A stretch of 64,000 nt of DNA from Paraburkholderia nodosa. GTDB lineage: Bacteria; Pseudomonadota; Gammaproteobacteria; Burkholderiales; Burkholderiaceae. Shown one piece after another: positions 46,511 through 55,769 of the stretch. The stretch's first letter is position 1. Each line of letters opens with the position of its first letter. Where the stretch lies: assembly GCF_001718195.1 (NCBI RefSeq), contig NZ_MCNV01000004.1, positions 1 to 64,000 on the forward strand, in the 5' to 3' direction. The position numbers were made by a program, and so were the translations under genes. The notes under the pieces were generated by a model. That model ran no database searches. It had not been told where the DNA came from and worked only from the letters and a program-made list of their open reading frames with translations.

Positions 46511-47353
46511 ATGACATCACGCCTGTCACGACGAGAATTCATCAAACTGACGATCGCGGTCGGCACGACCGTTGCGACCATTGAAACGAGCCCCGCGGCC
46601 TTCGCGAACGCTGCGCCTTGCCGGCTCACGCCCGAGCAGGAAGTCGGCCCTTACTGGATCGACGGCGATCTCGTGCGCCGCGACATCCGGGAGGGCAGAC
46701 CGGGCGTGCCGTTGACGCTCGACATCGTGCTTACCGACGCGAGAACGTGCGCGCCGCTCGTTGGCGCGGCAGTCGACATATGGCAATGCGATGCGATGGG
46801 CGTCTACTCCGGCTACACGAAGATGGAACTTCCGCCCCCGCCCGATTTCGATCCGAAGGCGCCTGGCCGCCCGCCTGCGGGTCAGCCCCCTGGTCCGCCG
46901 CCCATGACGCCGCCCACGCTGCGGCCTACCGACCACCAGACCTTCCTGCGCGGCATTCAGCACACCGATCGCGCGGGCATCGTCACGTTCGAAACCATCG
47001 TGCCGGGCAACTATCCCGGGCGCACCAACCACATTCATTTCAAGGTCCGCACGGCACGCGCGTCGCAACCGCAGCGCACGCATGTTTCGCATGTTGGCCA
47101 GGTCTTCTTGCCGGAATCGCTGATGGTGACGCTGATGCAACTCGATCCGTATCGCGGCCACGCGATCCAGCGCACCACGCAGAGCGAAGACCCGGTATTC
47201 GTCGATCAGTCCGGCTCGACGATGGTCGCAAGCGCGAGCCCCATTGCCGTTGATGGCCGCGTCACCGGGTTGCGTGCGCGCGTGAGCGCGGTGGTCGATC
47301 CCGATGCGCAGCCGCAGCCGCTCGAACCGCTTCCGGGGCCTCACACACACTGA
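46511..47353 (+). CDS. Exported intradiol ring-cleavage dioxygenase-like protein
   Basis: A 280-residue protein with a twin-arginine signal (SRREFIK at 6-12, then LTIAVGTTVATI) and an intradiol dioxygenase beta-sandwich like protocatechuate dioxygenase beta. The iron ligands Tyr99, Tyr168, His174 and His176 (NHIHFKV) are present. A Pro-rich insertion lies at about 108-136. Tat export of a folded, iron-loaded enzyme fits. A catechol-type or lignin-derived substrate outside the cytoplasm is likely but undefined. It is a single-gene unit; family members in other bacteria are often of unknown role. Confidence 0.85.
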   Translation: MTSRLSRREFIKLTIAVGTTVATIETSPAAFANAAPCRLTPEQEVGPYWIDGDLVRRDIREGRPGVPLTLDIVLTDARTCAPLVGAAVDIWQCDAMGVYSGYTKMELPPPPDFDPKAPGRPPAGQPPGPPPMTPPTLRPTDHQTFLRGIQHTDRAGIVTFETIVPGNYPGRTNHIHFKVRTARASQPQRTHVSHVGQVFLPESLMVTLMQLDPYRGHAIQRTTQSEDPVFVDQSGSTMVASASPIAVDGRVTGLRARVSAVVDPDAQPQPLEPLPGPHTH

Positions 47354-47436
47354 TCCCGGCCGCACCGGGCGCGGGGCGGCAATGCTGGCCCAGGCGCGCT
47401 GATAGACTTCTTGCATGCAACACGGGAGAAGCGTTC

Positions 47437-47916
47437 GTGGGCGCGTTCGAGCGTGTCTTGATGCGAGCGTTCGGTCGACCCGAAGGCATCCTCGGCCGGC
47501 TCGGCGGCATGCTCATGGCAAAGATGAACCAGCCGTGCGCGGCATGGGCTATCGGCCTCCTCGAGATTCGCGAACACGACCGGGTGCTTGAAATCGGGTT
47601 CGGGCCTGGCGCGGGTATTCAGCTTCTCGCCGCAGCGGCACCCTCCGGGCACATTGACGGCATCGATCCATCACAGGAAATGCTGGCGCAAGCCACAGCG
47701 CGGAATGCCGCTGCAATCGCCCGCGGCCGGGTCGGTCTGCGAATCGGCTCAGTGGAGCGGTTGCCATGCGAAGCCAGCACCTTCGCGCCCGGTTTCACTG
47801 CGTATTCGGGACAAAAGCCCGGCGGGTTGATCGGACGACTAACAGCCGCTGGCTTTGTCGAAACGAAGCTTGTCGAAACCGAGAAGGCTTTTTGCGTGCT
47901 CGCTGTCGAACCATGA
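47437..47916 (+). pseudogene. SAM-dependent methyltransferase with internal deletion
   Basis: The frame starts with GTG 47437 (GGGAGA upstream) and is 159 codons. The first 108 codons match a UbiE/class I methyltransferase, with VLEIGFGPGAG as SAM motif I. At about residue 113 (LPCEASTF) the sequence jumps directly to a C-terminal part (FTAYSGQKPGGLIGRLTAAGF). About 50 residues, including the motif with the conserved D/N-F and the post-II strand, are missing in frame. The fold is probably not functional. A small redesigned enzyme cannot be fully excluded. Confidence 0.7.
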
Positions 47917-48090
47917 GCGAACAGGCAGGTAACGGCCATTCAGCAGGATCGCAGAACAAGCGTGTGCCTATTTCTTTCGCCTGCTCTTTTCGGGGTCCTG
48001 AAGGGTGCGAAGCGCATAGCACGACGCTCCATGCCGGCTCAGGAAGAGCCGGCATACACGCCATCGCGCGACCTCGTCAGACGAAAAAGC

Positions 48091-48393
48091 TTACGACCCG
48101 CCAAAGAACACCGGCTTCATCCCGGTCGGGCTGGTCGGATGGCCCATCTGCGACGAGCCGTTCATGGCAGGGCCGTAGCCGCTGCCCTGGCCGGCGGCAC
48201 TAGCGTCGGCGGCCGGCATGCTGGAGGGAAAGTCGACGGTGTTCGCATTGGCCGGATTGAAGCCGGCTTGCTGAAGCTGTGCGATCTCGGCCTGTACTTG
48301 TGCGCGCGTCAGACCTCCATCCGACTGCGCCAACGAAGCAATTGGCACAGCCATGACGGCGACCGCGCAAACTGCGTGGACTAGCGTCTTCAT
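48091..48393 (-). CDS. DUF4148 small exported protein
   Basis: A 100-residue protein with a signal peptide (MKTLVHAVCAVAVMAVPIASLAQS) followed by the DUF4148 core GLTRAQVQAEIAQLQQAGFNPANAN. The C-terminal half is Gly/Ser/Met-rich and low complexity. Such proteins are frequent in Burkholderia and of unknown function. ATG 48393 with GGAGG-like CCTCC on the opposite strand upstream supports the start. Confidence 0.82.
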   Translation of the reverse strand: MKTLVHAVCAVAVMAVPIASLAQSDGGLTRAQVQAEIAQLQQAGFNPANANTVDFPSSMPAADASAAGQGSGYGPAMNGSSQMGHPTSPTGMKPVFFGGS

Positions 48394-48668
48394 AATGGTC
48401 CACCTCCGGGTTAGTGACACCGGCTCACACGTGCTGCAAACGGCCCGTTCATCCGAACCCTGGTTCGACCCCTTGCCAGACTTTGCAGCGCTCATACGTT
48501 ATCGTTGTCCTCTGTTCCGATCGTATGCGCGGGTGATCGTTTTGGCCTCCACCATTTGATGGAGGCTCTCGAAATGGCGCGGCGGATCGTGTGGCCACGC
48601 GCGTCGAAGCAGGGATCGGCATTTCGATCCTTTCCCGAGATTGCCTGGATTGTTCGGGGGCGGATGGT

Positions 48669-49043
48669 CTAACGGCTGTTCCGCAAGGTCAGCTGATTCG
48701 TCACCGACCTGACTCCGCGCACCGATCTTGCCGTGTTGCCGGCGAGCGCGATCTGCCGGTGCTCAGGCACCCATCCCGTGAGCGTCACGACGCCGAGGCG
48801 CGCCCTGACGCGAATCCCTGAAGCATCCAGGTTCGGCGTCCGCCCAAGGGCGTTGCGGACGTCACGAGTCACGGCACTGTCCGGCCTGTTCTGAAGCCGC
48901 GACGTCGAGTACGCCACCCGATGCGCTGTCGCGCCAGCACCCGTGTTCTCACCTGTCTGCGCGCCAGCGTGGATCGAGCCACAACTCATGGAGACCGCAA
49001 CCAGGATCGCGCAGATTTTGACGCTCACACCGCTCACTTTCAT
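48669..49043 (-). CDS. BON-domain exported protein
   Basis: This 124-residue protein has a signal peptide (about 1-28, ending SIHAGAQ) and one BON domain at about 55-120 (AVTRDVRNALGRTPNLDASGIRVRARLGVVTLTGWVPE). BON domains bind phospholipid surfaces and appear in osmotic and envelope stress proteins such as OsmY. The ribosome site AGGGAG supports the start. It is not visibly in an operon. Confidence 0.85.
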   Translation of the reverse strand: MKVSGVSVKICAILVAVSMSCGSIHAGAQTGENTGAGATAHRVAYSTSRLQNRPDSAVTRDVRNALGRTPNLDASGIRVRARLGVVTLTGWVPEHRQIALAGNTARSVRGVRSVTNQLTLRNSR

Positions 49044-49075
49044 GCTCCCTTTCAGGCCAGCCCTTCGATTTCCCG

Positions 49076-49273
49076 CTATCTAGCCGCTCCATCACGGTAG
49101 AACGCGTCACTGGCGTCCACCATTTGCGAGAGTCCGGGCTGTTCGAGTGGATAATGCCCGGCGCTTTCGAGCATGACAACCTTCACCGGCACCCTCTGGA
49201 TCCTCTCGAGGAACGGTTCGCTCGAGTGCAAGGGCGTCCAGCGGTCTGCTGCGCGCAATGCCACGCCAGGCAA
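49076..49273 (-). pseudogene. Alpha/beta hydrolase C-terminal remnant
   Basis: About 60 codons match only the end of an alpha/beta hydrolase (ADRWTPLHSSEPFLERI ... SAGHYPLEQPGLSQ), including the last catalytic His in AGHYP. The nucleophile Ser and oxyanion region are absent upstream, where the frame becomes unrelated. This is a 3' remnant. Confidence 0.72.
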
Positions 49274-49517
49274 GGGGCGCAGCAAGGTAGGGCCGCATCG
49301 CTTCGCCTGCAAAGCGGGCCGCCTCGTGAAACAGTTACAAGATAAGTATTGACGCTGGTCCATCCGGCAGGGTAATGTTCGCATCGAAGTTCAAGAAGTT
49401 CGATTGCTGTTCATCAATTGCTCGCGCTCCCGCGGTATTCGTTGTCCTCTCCCTCCTTGAAGCTTCACGCGCTCTTCAATAGAGCAATTTTTCGCATTTT
49501 TTTCTCAAGGATTCTTC

Positions 49518-49721
49518 ATGGATACCGGCACCGTTAAGTGGTTCAACGACAGCAAAGGCTTTGGCTTCATCACCCCGGACAAGGGCGGTGACGACCTGTT
49601 CGCTCACTTCTCCGAAATCAAGAGCGAAGGCTTCAAGACGCTGGCTGAGAATCAGAAGGTGAGCTTCGAAACGAAGCAAGGCCCGAAGGGTCTGCAAGCG
49701 GCTAACATCAAGCCGCTGTAA
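49518..49721 (+). CDS. cspA: Cold shock protein (CspA family)
   Basis: A 67-residue single CSD protein with RNP1 KGFGFIT and RNP2 DLFAHF. It binds single-stranded RNA and DNA as a chaperone at low temperature. The upstream 120 bp is T-rich with an AAGGATT ribosome site. It precedes a set with a small conserved gene, an IF-1 paralogue and an S21 paralogue. Confidence 0.95.
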   Translation: MDTGTVKWFNDSKGFGFITPDKGGDDLFAHFSEIKSEGFKTLAENQKVSFETKQGPKGLQAANIKPL

Positions 49722-49999
49722 AGTTGAAGGGCCCGGCCTCCTCAGACGGACGCCGGGTTGCAGCGACACCCTCGCGGAGCTTTGCCTCCCTCTGTTGGCG
49801 CGATCACTCCTGATTGGCATCTGTTTATTCAGCGGCTTGCCGGCGCCATACGCCTCGTTGCGCCTCATTCTCCCCTCAGGCTTTAACGCCCTTTTTTCGC
49901 TTTTCGACTGCTGAAGAATTCGGCTCGAATGGCTTTGAATCGGCGCGCCCGTGCGCGATTCGCACGGCATGTGCGCGCTCAAATATCATTAAAATTAAA

Positions 50000-50224
50000 A
50001 TGCAGAACAAGCAAATTCAACATTACAACGGCTATGCCGTCCAATCCTCGGCGCATCGCTTGCCCGATGGTAGCTTTTCATCCAACCTGTCGCTCGAACC
50101 CATCGACGGCGAGCGAGCCGAAGGCCGCTACTCGTTCTATTCGCTCGATTACTTCAAGAGTGAAGAGCAAGCGTTGCAGCACTCGACCCAGTGGGCACGC
50201 AACTGGGTCGACACGCGCGGCTAA
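50000..50224 (+). CDS. Small conserved hypothetical protein
   Basis: A 74-residue soluble protein, MQNKQIQHYNGYAVQSSAHR..., rich in aromatic residues (YSFYSLDYF, WARNWVDTRG). I recall similar small proteins near csp genes in Burkholderia but know no function. ATG 50000 lies after an A-rich stretch (49989-49999) with no strong ribosome site. It is 278 bp after cspA on the same strand. Confidence 0.65.
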   Translation: MQNKQIQHYNGYAVQSSAHRLPDGSFSSNLSLEPIDGERAEGRYSFYSLDYFKSEEQALQHSTQWARNWVDTRG

Positions 50225-50737
50225 AGACGACGCCAAAGTGCGAAACACTCAACGCACCTGAAGCGCCAGGGCGGGTGCAGCAAAGCGCGCCCAATCATCA
50301 CGCGGGACCCCGAACTGCGCGTCGTCGGCATGCGTCGCTGACAACACCCATTCCTTGTGGCCCCGCCGAGAGTGGCGGGATAAATAGCGGCCTTCGGTTA
50401 CAATACAGGACTAGTTCGCTTCGCACAGCACCGACAAGACGCGTGTGGGTGAGTCGCGAGTCCTCCTTTGATTGATAGTCCAGCGATAACTGTGCTCGCT
50501 GGACTATACGCCCCGACGCGTATCGGTCCGGTATTGCGAGCCGCCGCGTTTTACCCATCCCCTCGCGTATCTCAGTCGCCGCCCGGACAGAGCGGTGACC
50601 ATGACTTCCGGGACGCAAGGGCAGCCCGGCAATTTCATGCTCCCCATTGCCGCGCGAGCGCTTGTCGATCAACGCTCGCGACGTCTTCGCAATGCGGCGT
50701 CCGAACCCATGTCCCGCCAAATGATCAGGAATCTTGA
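50225..50737. other. Intergenic stretch with a perfect hairpin
   Basis: About 510 bp lie upstream of the IF-1 paralogue. It has no supported gene; a minus frame here is an unsupported shadow. The notable content is a 12-bp perfect inverted repeat at 50475-50507. Confidence 0.5.
50475..50507. repeat. 12-bp perfect inverted repeat upstream of infA paralogue
   Basis: ATAGTCCAGCGA and TCGCTGGACTAT are separated by 9 bases, 230 bp before the infA start. There is no T-run, so it is not an ordinary terminator. It could be an RNA hairpin in the leader or a protein-binding dyad. Confidence 0.6.
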
Positions 50738-51004
50738 ATGGCCAAAGAAGAACTGCTGGAACTCGACGGTATCGTTGACGAAGTGCTGCCAGACAGCCGT
50801 TACCGCGTCACGCTCGACAATGGCGTGGTTGTAGGTGCGTACGCATCCGGTCGAATTCGCAAGAATCACATTCGCATCCTTGCGGGCGACCGGGTAACGC
50901 TGGAACTCTCGGTGTACGACCTGACGAAAGGACGAATCAATTTCCGGCATAAGGATGAGCGAAGCGGCGCCGCAACGCCAAGAACCCCATTTCGCCGTCG
51001 TTGA
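50738..51004 (+). CDS. infA: Translation initiation factor IF-1 paralogue
   Basis: This 88-residue protein is an OB-fold IF-1 ([24 protein letters not shown]...[33 protein letters not shown]) with an extra 15-residue Arg/Thr/Pro tail; normal IF-1 is about 72 residues. Burkholderiaceae often have a second infA away from the ribosomal operon. Its place after cspA and before an S21 paralogue suggests a role in cold or stress translation initiation. AGGA lies before the ATG. Confidence 0.92.
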   Translation: MAKEELLELDGIVDEVLPDSRYRVTLDNGVVVGAYASGRIRKNHIRILAGDRVTLELSVYDLTKGRINFRHKDERSGAATPRTPFRRR

Positions 51005-51108
51005 CGGAGCGCGCGACCGTCGGCTGTGACCCTTACCTGTGCCACGACGCAGCGTGCACATCCATATCACGATTCGCCATGGCTGGTGGATCTCAACCAA
51101 GGAAAATA

Positions 51109-51321
51109 GTGACTACCGTAATTCTGAAACCCGACGAGCCCATGGAAGTTGCGTTGCGCCGTTTCCGTCGCTCGATCGAGCGCACCGGCCTGATTCCGGA
51201 GCTTCGTGCCCGGACAGCCTATGAAAAACCTACCGCGGTACGCAAGCGCAAAAAGGCCGCTGCTGTGGCACGCCTGCGCAAGCAGATCAAACGGTCGTTG
51301 CCGCCGAAGAAGCGGTACTGA
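51109..51321 (+). CDS. rpsU: 30S ribosomal protein S21 paralogue
   Basis: A 70-residue S21 with [23 protein letters not shown] and the conserved basic C-terminus [25 protein letters not shown]...PPKKRY. I take GTG 51109 as start, with AAGGA eight bases before it, because residues upstream are not S21-like. It follows the infA paralogue by 104 bp. S21 paralogues affect initiation on selected mRNAs. Confidence 0.9.
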   Translation: MTTVILKPDEPMEVALRRFRRSIERTGLIPELRARTAYEKPTAVRKRKKAAAVARLRKQIKRSLPPKKRY

Positions 51322-51333
51322 CCGCACCGGCAT

Positions 51334-51816
51334 CTACCTGTGCCGACTGCCCCGATCCCATGGTGGCACTCCGCTGAACGCATCGACGAGGAAATCGATC
51401 ATGACGCGCACCCTGGCGCTCAGCTGTCGACGGCTCGGGTACATGGCGAGTATGTCGATCTCGGCCAGCCGATAATCCGGCAACACGTGAACGAGTTTAC
51501 CGGCACGTAGATCGTCGCCGGTCAGGAATGTTGGTTGCCAGATCACGCCTTGGCCAGCGAGCGCTGCCAAGCGTGCCGTGTCGCCGTTATTGGCATGCAT
51601 GTGGCAGTCGACCCTCACAGCGTGGGTCTTGCCGCAACGGTCGATGAGTTGCCACTCATCGCCGGTGGCCGCATAGGTGTACCCGATGCAGCGGTGCTGC
51701 ATCAGGTCCGCCGGCATGGCCGGTTGTCCGAAGTGGGCCAGATACGCCGGCGACGCGCACAGGATGTTTTGCGATGTCGCCAGCTTGCGGGCTGCGTGGC
51801 TAGTGGAGCCGGCGCG
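51334..51816 (-). pseudogene. LysR-family regulator C-terminal remnant
   Basis: The readable frame covers only the distal effector domain (ARKLATSQNILCASPAYLAHFGQPA...HCIGYTY-like, ending VPPWDRGSRHR). The DNA-binding domain is absent. At the 51816 boundary it meets the plus-strand monooxygenase fragment head-to-head. An internal ATG at 51717 exists, but the homology continues upstream of it. Confidence 0.78.
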
Positions 51817-52478
51817 AGGCGGCGCGACGAATGCCTTCAGACCTGGTGGAGACGCTCAAAGCGATTGGCATGTATCGCATGTTCGTACCCAGGAGTCACG
51901 GCGGAATGGAACTGGATCTTCCGCAGGGGCTCAGGGTGATCGTCGAACTCGCAAAGATCGATGGGTCGTTGGGTTGGACCGCGATGATTGCCAGTGCAAG
52001 CGCGCTGATTGCCTCCCTGCTGAACATTCGGACCTATGATCAGGTGTACGAATCAGTTCCGGACGTCATACTCGCCGGGTCACCCCAGCCTGGGGGCACC
52101 GCACAGCCGGTGCCGGGTGGCTGGCGCGTGAGCGGGCGCTGGCCGTTCGCGAGCGGTTGTCAGCAGACCGAATGGATGGTGGGTTTCGGCACGATGACGA
52201 AAGACGGAAAGCCGCTTCCCGGTCACGCTGGCGAAGACGGGCCGCCGCTGGTGCGCGGCTTCATTCTCCCGGCGTCCGAATGGCAGATCGAGGATACGTG
52301 GCACGTGGCAGGGCTCAAGGGTTCCGGCAGCCATCACATCGCGATCGCCGACAGGATCGTGCCGGAAAGCAACTTCTTCGATACCGAGAGCCGCGCGGTC
52401 CGAACATCAGCAGCGTGGGCGAGTCATCTCCCTGAATGCCTCATGAGAGCCCCCGGAGGGATCTGGCCCGATTCGTGA
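51816..52478 (+). pseudogene. Flavin-dependent monooxygenase (acyl-CoA dehydrogenase fold) fragment
   Basis: The middle of an HsaA/acyl-CoA dehydrogenase-like flavin monooxygenase is readable: LVETLKAIGMYRMFVPRSHGGMELDLPQ, then IDGSLGWTAMI and VSGRWPFASGCQQTEWMV, to GSGSHHIAIADRIVPESNFFD. The N-terminal start and the C-terminal helical domain are absent; after about 52390 the frame is unrelated. Family members are about 390-400 residues, so this is a two-sided truncation. Confidence 0.75.
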
Positions 52479-52511
52479 ATATCGAAATCGCTGGCACGCA
52501 ATGATGCGTGG

Positions 52512-52802
52512 TCAGGCAAGCACAACTTCCGCAAGGAACGTTGCGAAGTAGTCGTCGTCCAGCCATCCTGAAACATGCTTTGACGCTTCGATGCGCTGGA
52601 TTTCGCTCTGTCCTTTATCCGTCAGGACGGCAATCTGTAAGGTGGGGAGGTACTTCGTACTGGGGGGAGGTTTCTGGTCTACGGTCTGGATCAAACCCTG
52701 TGCGCGAAGCAACGTGAAGATTGCCGGTCGCTTGTGCCACGGTATTTGTCGATGCAAAGCAAGTCGAAGAGCTTCTAGTACAGCGCCATTATTGAATTCC
52801 AT
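52512..52802 (-). CDS. Hypothetical protein
   Basis: A 96-residue soluble, acidic protein with no family I recognise. AAGGA lies six bases before ATG 52802. Composition is less GC-rich than the neighbours (codons with A/T third positions), suggesting recent acquisition. The predicted helix-strand layout with VLTDKGQSEIQRI resembles a small winged-helix edge, but this is weak. Confidence 0.55.
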   Translation of the reverse strand: MEFNNGAVLEALRLALHRQIPWHKRPAIFTLLRAQGLIQTVDQKPPPSTKYLPTLQIAVLTDKGQSEIQRIEASKHVSGWLDDDYFATFLAEVVLA

Positions 52803-53035
52803 GAGGATCCTTCTGGTGTTCGACTGAAACGTCCTGCTGGCTCTGGGTACCTACAGTAGCACATGAATGGGTTCTGTACGATGACACATAAAAACGAAAC
52901 CTGTCATGTTCAGCGATGATGCCGGCGCGGCGCGCGGCGCCGCTACGTTATTCAGCGGCGTTCAGCATCGATCTTCCTGACCATCGAACCTGCGTGGTAA
53001 CCGCTAAAATTACAGTTTTAGCCCGGAATACGCCG

Positions 53036-54481
53036 ATGTCTTTTGCCTCGCTTGGCCTGATCGAACCCTTGCAGCGTAATGTGCAAGACCTCAATTACCA
53101 GACGCCGACGCCGGTGCAGGCCAAGGCGATTCCTGCCGTGCTCAGCGGCAAGGACGTCATGGCTGGGGCACAGACCGGTACCGGCAAAACGGCGGGTTTT
53201 GCGCTGCCCCTGTTGCAGCGGCTGGTGCAACACGGCACGGCGGTGTCCAGCAACCGCGCGCGCGTTCTCGTGCTGGTGCCCACGCGTGAACTGGCCGAGC
53301 AAGTGCTGCAAAGCTTTATCGCTTACGGCAAAGGCCTCGACTTGCGATTTCTGGCCGCCTATGGCGGCGTGAGTATCAACCCGCAGATGATGAAGTTGCG
53401 CAAAGGCGTGGATGTGCTCGTTGCCACGCCGGGCCGTTTGCTCGATCTCAACCGCCAGAACGCCGTGCAGTTTGATCAGGTACAAACGCTGGTGCTGGAT
53501 GAAGCCGACCGCATGCTGGATCTGGGCTTTGCGCGCGAACTCAACGCCGTTTTTGCTGCCTTGCCGGCTCAGCGGCAGACCCTGCTGTTCTCCGCGACGT
53601 TTACCGACGATATCCGCGCCATGGCGGCGGGCATTCTGCGCAGCCCGGTCAATATCAGCGTGAGCCCGCCCAATGCCACGGCCAGCAAGATCAAGCAGTG
53701 GGTGGTTCCGGTGGATAAAAGGAACAAGCCTGAGCTCTTCATGCACCTCGTGGCCGAGAACAACTGGGAGCACGCGCTGGTGTTCGTCAAAACCCGCAGT
53801 GGCGTGGATTATCTGGCGGCCATGCTGGATGAAGCGGGCTATGCGGTCGACACCATCCACGGCGACAAACCGCAACCGGCGCGACTGCGTGCGCTGGAGC
53901 GCTTCAAAACGGGCGAAGTCAATATGCTGGTGGCCACCGATGTGGCTGCGCGCGGGCTGGATATCGACGATCTGCCGTTGGTGATCAACGTCGATCTGCC
54001 GATCGTGGCGCAAGACTATGTGCACCGTATTGGCCGTACCGGCCGCGCGGGCGCCAGCGGCGTGGCGGTGTCGCTCGTGTGCGCCGATGAAGCGCCGCAA
54101 CTGGCCGCGATCGAAGCGCTGATCCGGCAAACACTGCCCCGCGAAGAAGAACCGGGCTTCGAAGCCGAACACCGCGTGCCGCAAACCAGCGCGACGGGCG
54201 AACTCATCAAGAAACCCAAAAAGCCCAAGAAGCCCAAAGTGCCCCATGCAGTGCCGGGCGCCATGCAGGTCGCCAGCAAAAAACCGCGACCGCAAAGTGG
54301 CGAGAGCAAGGGCAAGCCTGCGACGCAGCGCACTGTGGCCGCGGGTAAGGGCACAAGTTTCACGAGCGGTAGCCCATTCAGCGTGCAAAAGCCACGCAGC
54401 AAGCCTGCCAGCAAGCCAGCTGCGGGTTCGCGCAAGCCGGCTGGCAAACCCGCTGGCGGCCGCGGCAAACGCCAACCCTGA
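53036..54481 (+). CDS. rhlE: DEAD-box RNA helicase (RhlE-like)
   Basis: A 481-residue helicase. Q motif and the Walker A AQTGTGKT are near residue 45, PTREL at about 85, the Walker B LDEADRMLDLGF at about 160, SATF at about 190, and motif VI YVHRIGRTGRAG at about 335. A long Lys/Pro/Gly-rich RNA-binding tail (400-481) is of the RhlE/DbpA type. It unwinds structured RNA in ribosome assembly or mRNA decay at low temperature. ATG 53036 begins the conserved MSFASLGL. Its proximity to cspA, infA and rpsU fits a cold-adaptation cluster. Confidence 0.93.
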   Translation: MSFASLGLIEPLQRNVQDLNYQTPTPVQAKAIPAVLSGKDVMAGAQTGTGKTAGFALPLLQRLVQHGTAVSSNRARVLVLVPTRELAEQVLQSFIAYGKGLDLRFLAAYGGVSINPQMMKLRKGVDVLVATPGRLLDLNRQNAVQFDQVQTLVLDEADRMLDLGFARELNAVFAALPAQRQTLLFSATFTDDIRAMAAGILRSPVNISVSPPNATASKIKQWVVPVDKRNKPELFMHLVAENNWEHALVFVKTRSGVDYLAAMLDEAGYAVDTIHGDKPQPARLRALERFKTGEVNMLVATDVAARGLDIDDLPLVINVDLPIVAQDYVHRIGRTGRAGASGVAVSLVCADEAPQLAAIEALIRQTLPREEEPGFEAEHRVPQTSATGELIKKPKKPKKPKVPHAVPGAMQVASKKPRPQSGESKGKPATQRTVAAGKGTSFTSGSPFSVQKPRSKPASKPAAGSRKPAGKPAGGRGKRQP

Positions 54482-54893
54482 TCCTTGGGATGCGCAACGC
54501 CAGTCCTGGAACAGGCTGGCCACCGGCGCACTTTGGCGCAGGGGCGCACACAACCGTGCTCAACGCGGCCAGTGCCTGCGAGAGACGACAGCGAAGCTTA
54601 CGGCGATCGCACCCGTCGCCGCGCGAAGGTGGGCGTCGTGGGACACGTCGCCGAAGCGAGAACGGCGACTGCGCACTCTGCGCGAATCGGAGTGGCTGAC
54701 CGGGGGCGTGTCGGATTCGCTGACGACCGCCGTTTTACCGATGGCGTCGGTTTCAAGGTCCGCCTGGGGGCCGTCAGCCGGCGAGGTTCGAATTGGCATT
54801 GCGGATGATTTTCGAGAGGGGCATGCACGTATTGAACTCCTCGCCCATCGATCAGTAAAATGAATGTTCTTACCGGTATGATTACTTTTCCGA
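54482..54893. other. Intergenic stretch, no clear gene
   Basis: About 410 bp lie between rhlE and the LysR gene. Only shadow frames are present in all six frames. The T-rich end (54850-54890) holds the likely LysR promoter. I see no RNA or repeat. Confidence 0.4.
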
Positions 54894-55769
54894 ATGGAAC
54901 TGAAATTACTGAGGACGTTTCTGACGGTTACCGACCTGCGCCATTTCAGCCGCGCAGCGGATGCGTTGCACATGAGTCAGCCGGCACTCAGCAAGCAGAT
55001 CGGCGCTTTGGAGGCGAGCCTCGGTGGCAGGCTGTTCGAACGCGGTCGGCACGGTGCGCAACTCACGCCGTTTGGCGAGACGTTCCTGTCCGATGCGCAG
55101 GCGCTCGTACGCGACGCGGATGAAATCCTGTTGCGCGCGCGAGAGGCAAGCAGCGGCCGGCACGGCCATTTGCGCCTCGGAATCTGCCTTTCCGTATTGA
55201 CGATTGTGCCGAAGCTCATCGCCGATTTTCGAGAGCAGCATCCTGCCGTCACCGTCACCCTGAGCGACCTGTCTTCCGCAGAGCAAACGCGCCGTCTGCT
55301 GGCGGGCAAGCTGGATGCCGGTTTCCTTCGCTTGCCTGCCGCGGATGGTCTGTCGTCATTCAAAGTCGTAGACGAGGGACTTGCGCTCGCATTGCCGCCA
55401 CACCTTCGGTACACACGCCTCCCGGCGAATCTCGACGCGCTCAATGAAATCGGCTTCATCTCGCTGGTGCGTGCACGCGGGCCTGGGCTCGCTGCACAGA
55501 TCGACCGGTGGTGCATCGAGCACCGCTTCGTGCCGAAGGTGACGCAGCAGGCCGAAGACATCCAGTCGGTCCTGACTTCGGTCGCCGCGGGAGTGGGCAT
55601 TGCGTTCATTCCTTCTCGCGCACGACATCTGCTGCGGGATGCTACGGTACTGCCGCTTCATGGCAAAAACGCCAAGTGGCGCGTGGGACTCGCATGGCCT
55701 TCCATGCGGGAAAATCCGGTTACGGCGCGCTTTGTTGCATTCTTGCGCGCCGCAATGAAGAACGGTTAG
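54894..55769 (+). CDS. LysR-family transcriptional regulator
   Basis: This 291-residue LysR protein begins MELKLLRTFLTVTDLRHFSRAADALHMSQPALSKQIGALE, a canonical winged helix, and has a full effector domain. It resembles the small LTTRs that regulate stress or aromatic genes. Its stop overlaps the stop of the convergent porin remnant at 55766-55769. No target gene is visible on the divergent side. Confidence 0.87.
   Translation: MELKLLRTFLTVTDLRHFSRAADALHMSQPALSKQIGALEASLGGRLFERGRHGAQLTPFGETFLSDAQALVRDADEILLRAREASSGRHGHLRLGICLSVLTIVPKLIADFREQHPAVTVTLSDLSSAEQTRRLLAGKLDAGFLRLPAADGLSSFKVVDEGLALALPPHLRYTRLPANLDALNEIGFISLVRARGPGLAAQIDRWCIEHRFVPKVTQQAEDIQSVLTSVAAGVGIAFIPSRARHLLRDATVLPLHGKNAKWRVGLAWPSMRENPVTARFVAFLRAAMKNG

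Noticed and set aside
48591..48668. Short plus-strand frame reading VATRVEAGIGISILSRDCL, LysR-like
   Set aside because: Resembles a piece of a LysR effector domain but is only about 25 codons; too short to call.
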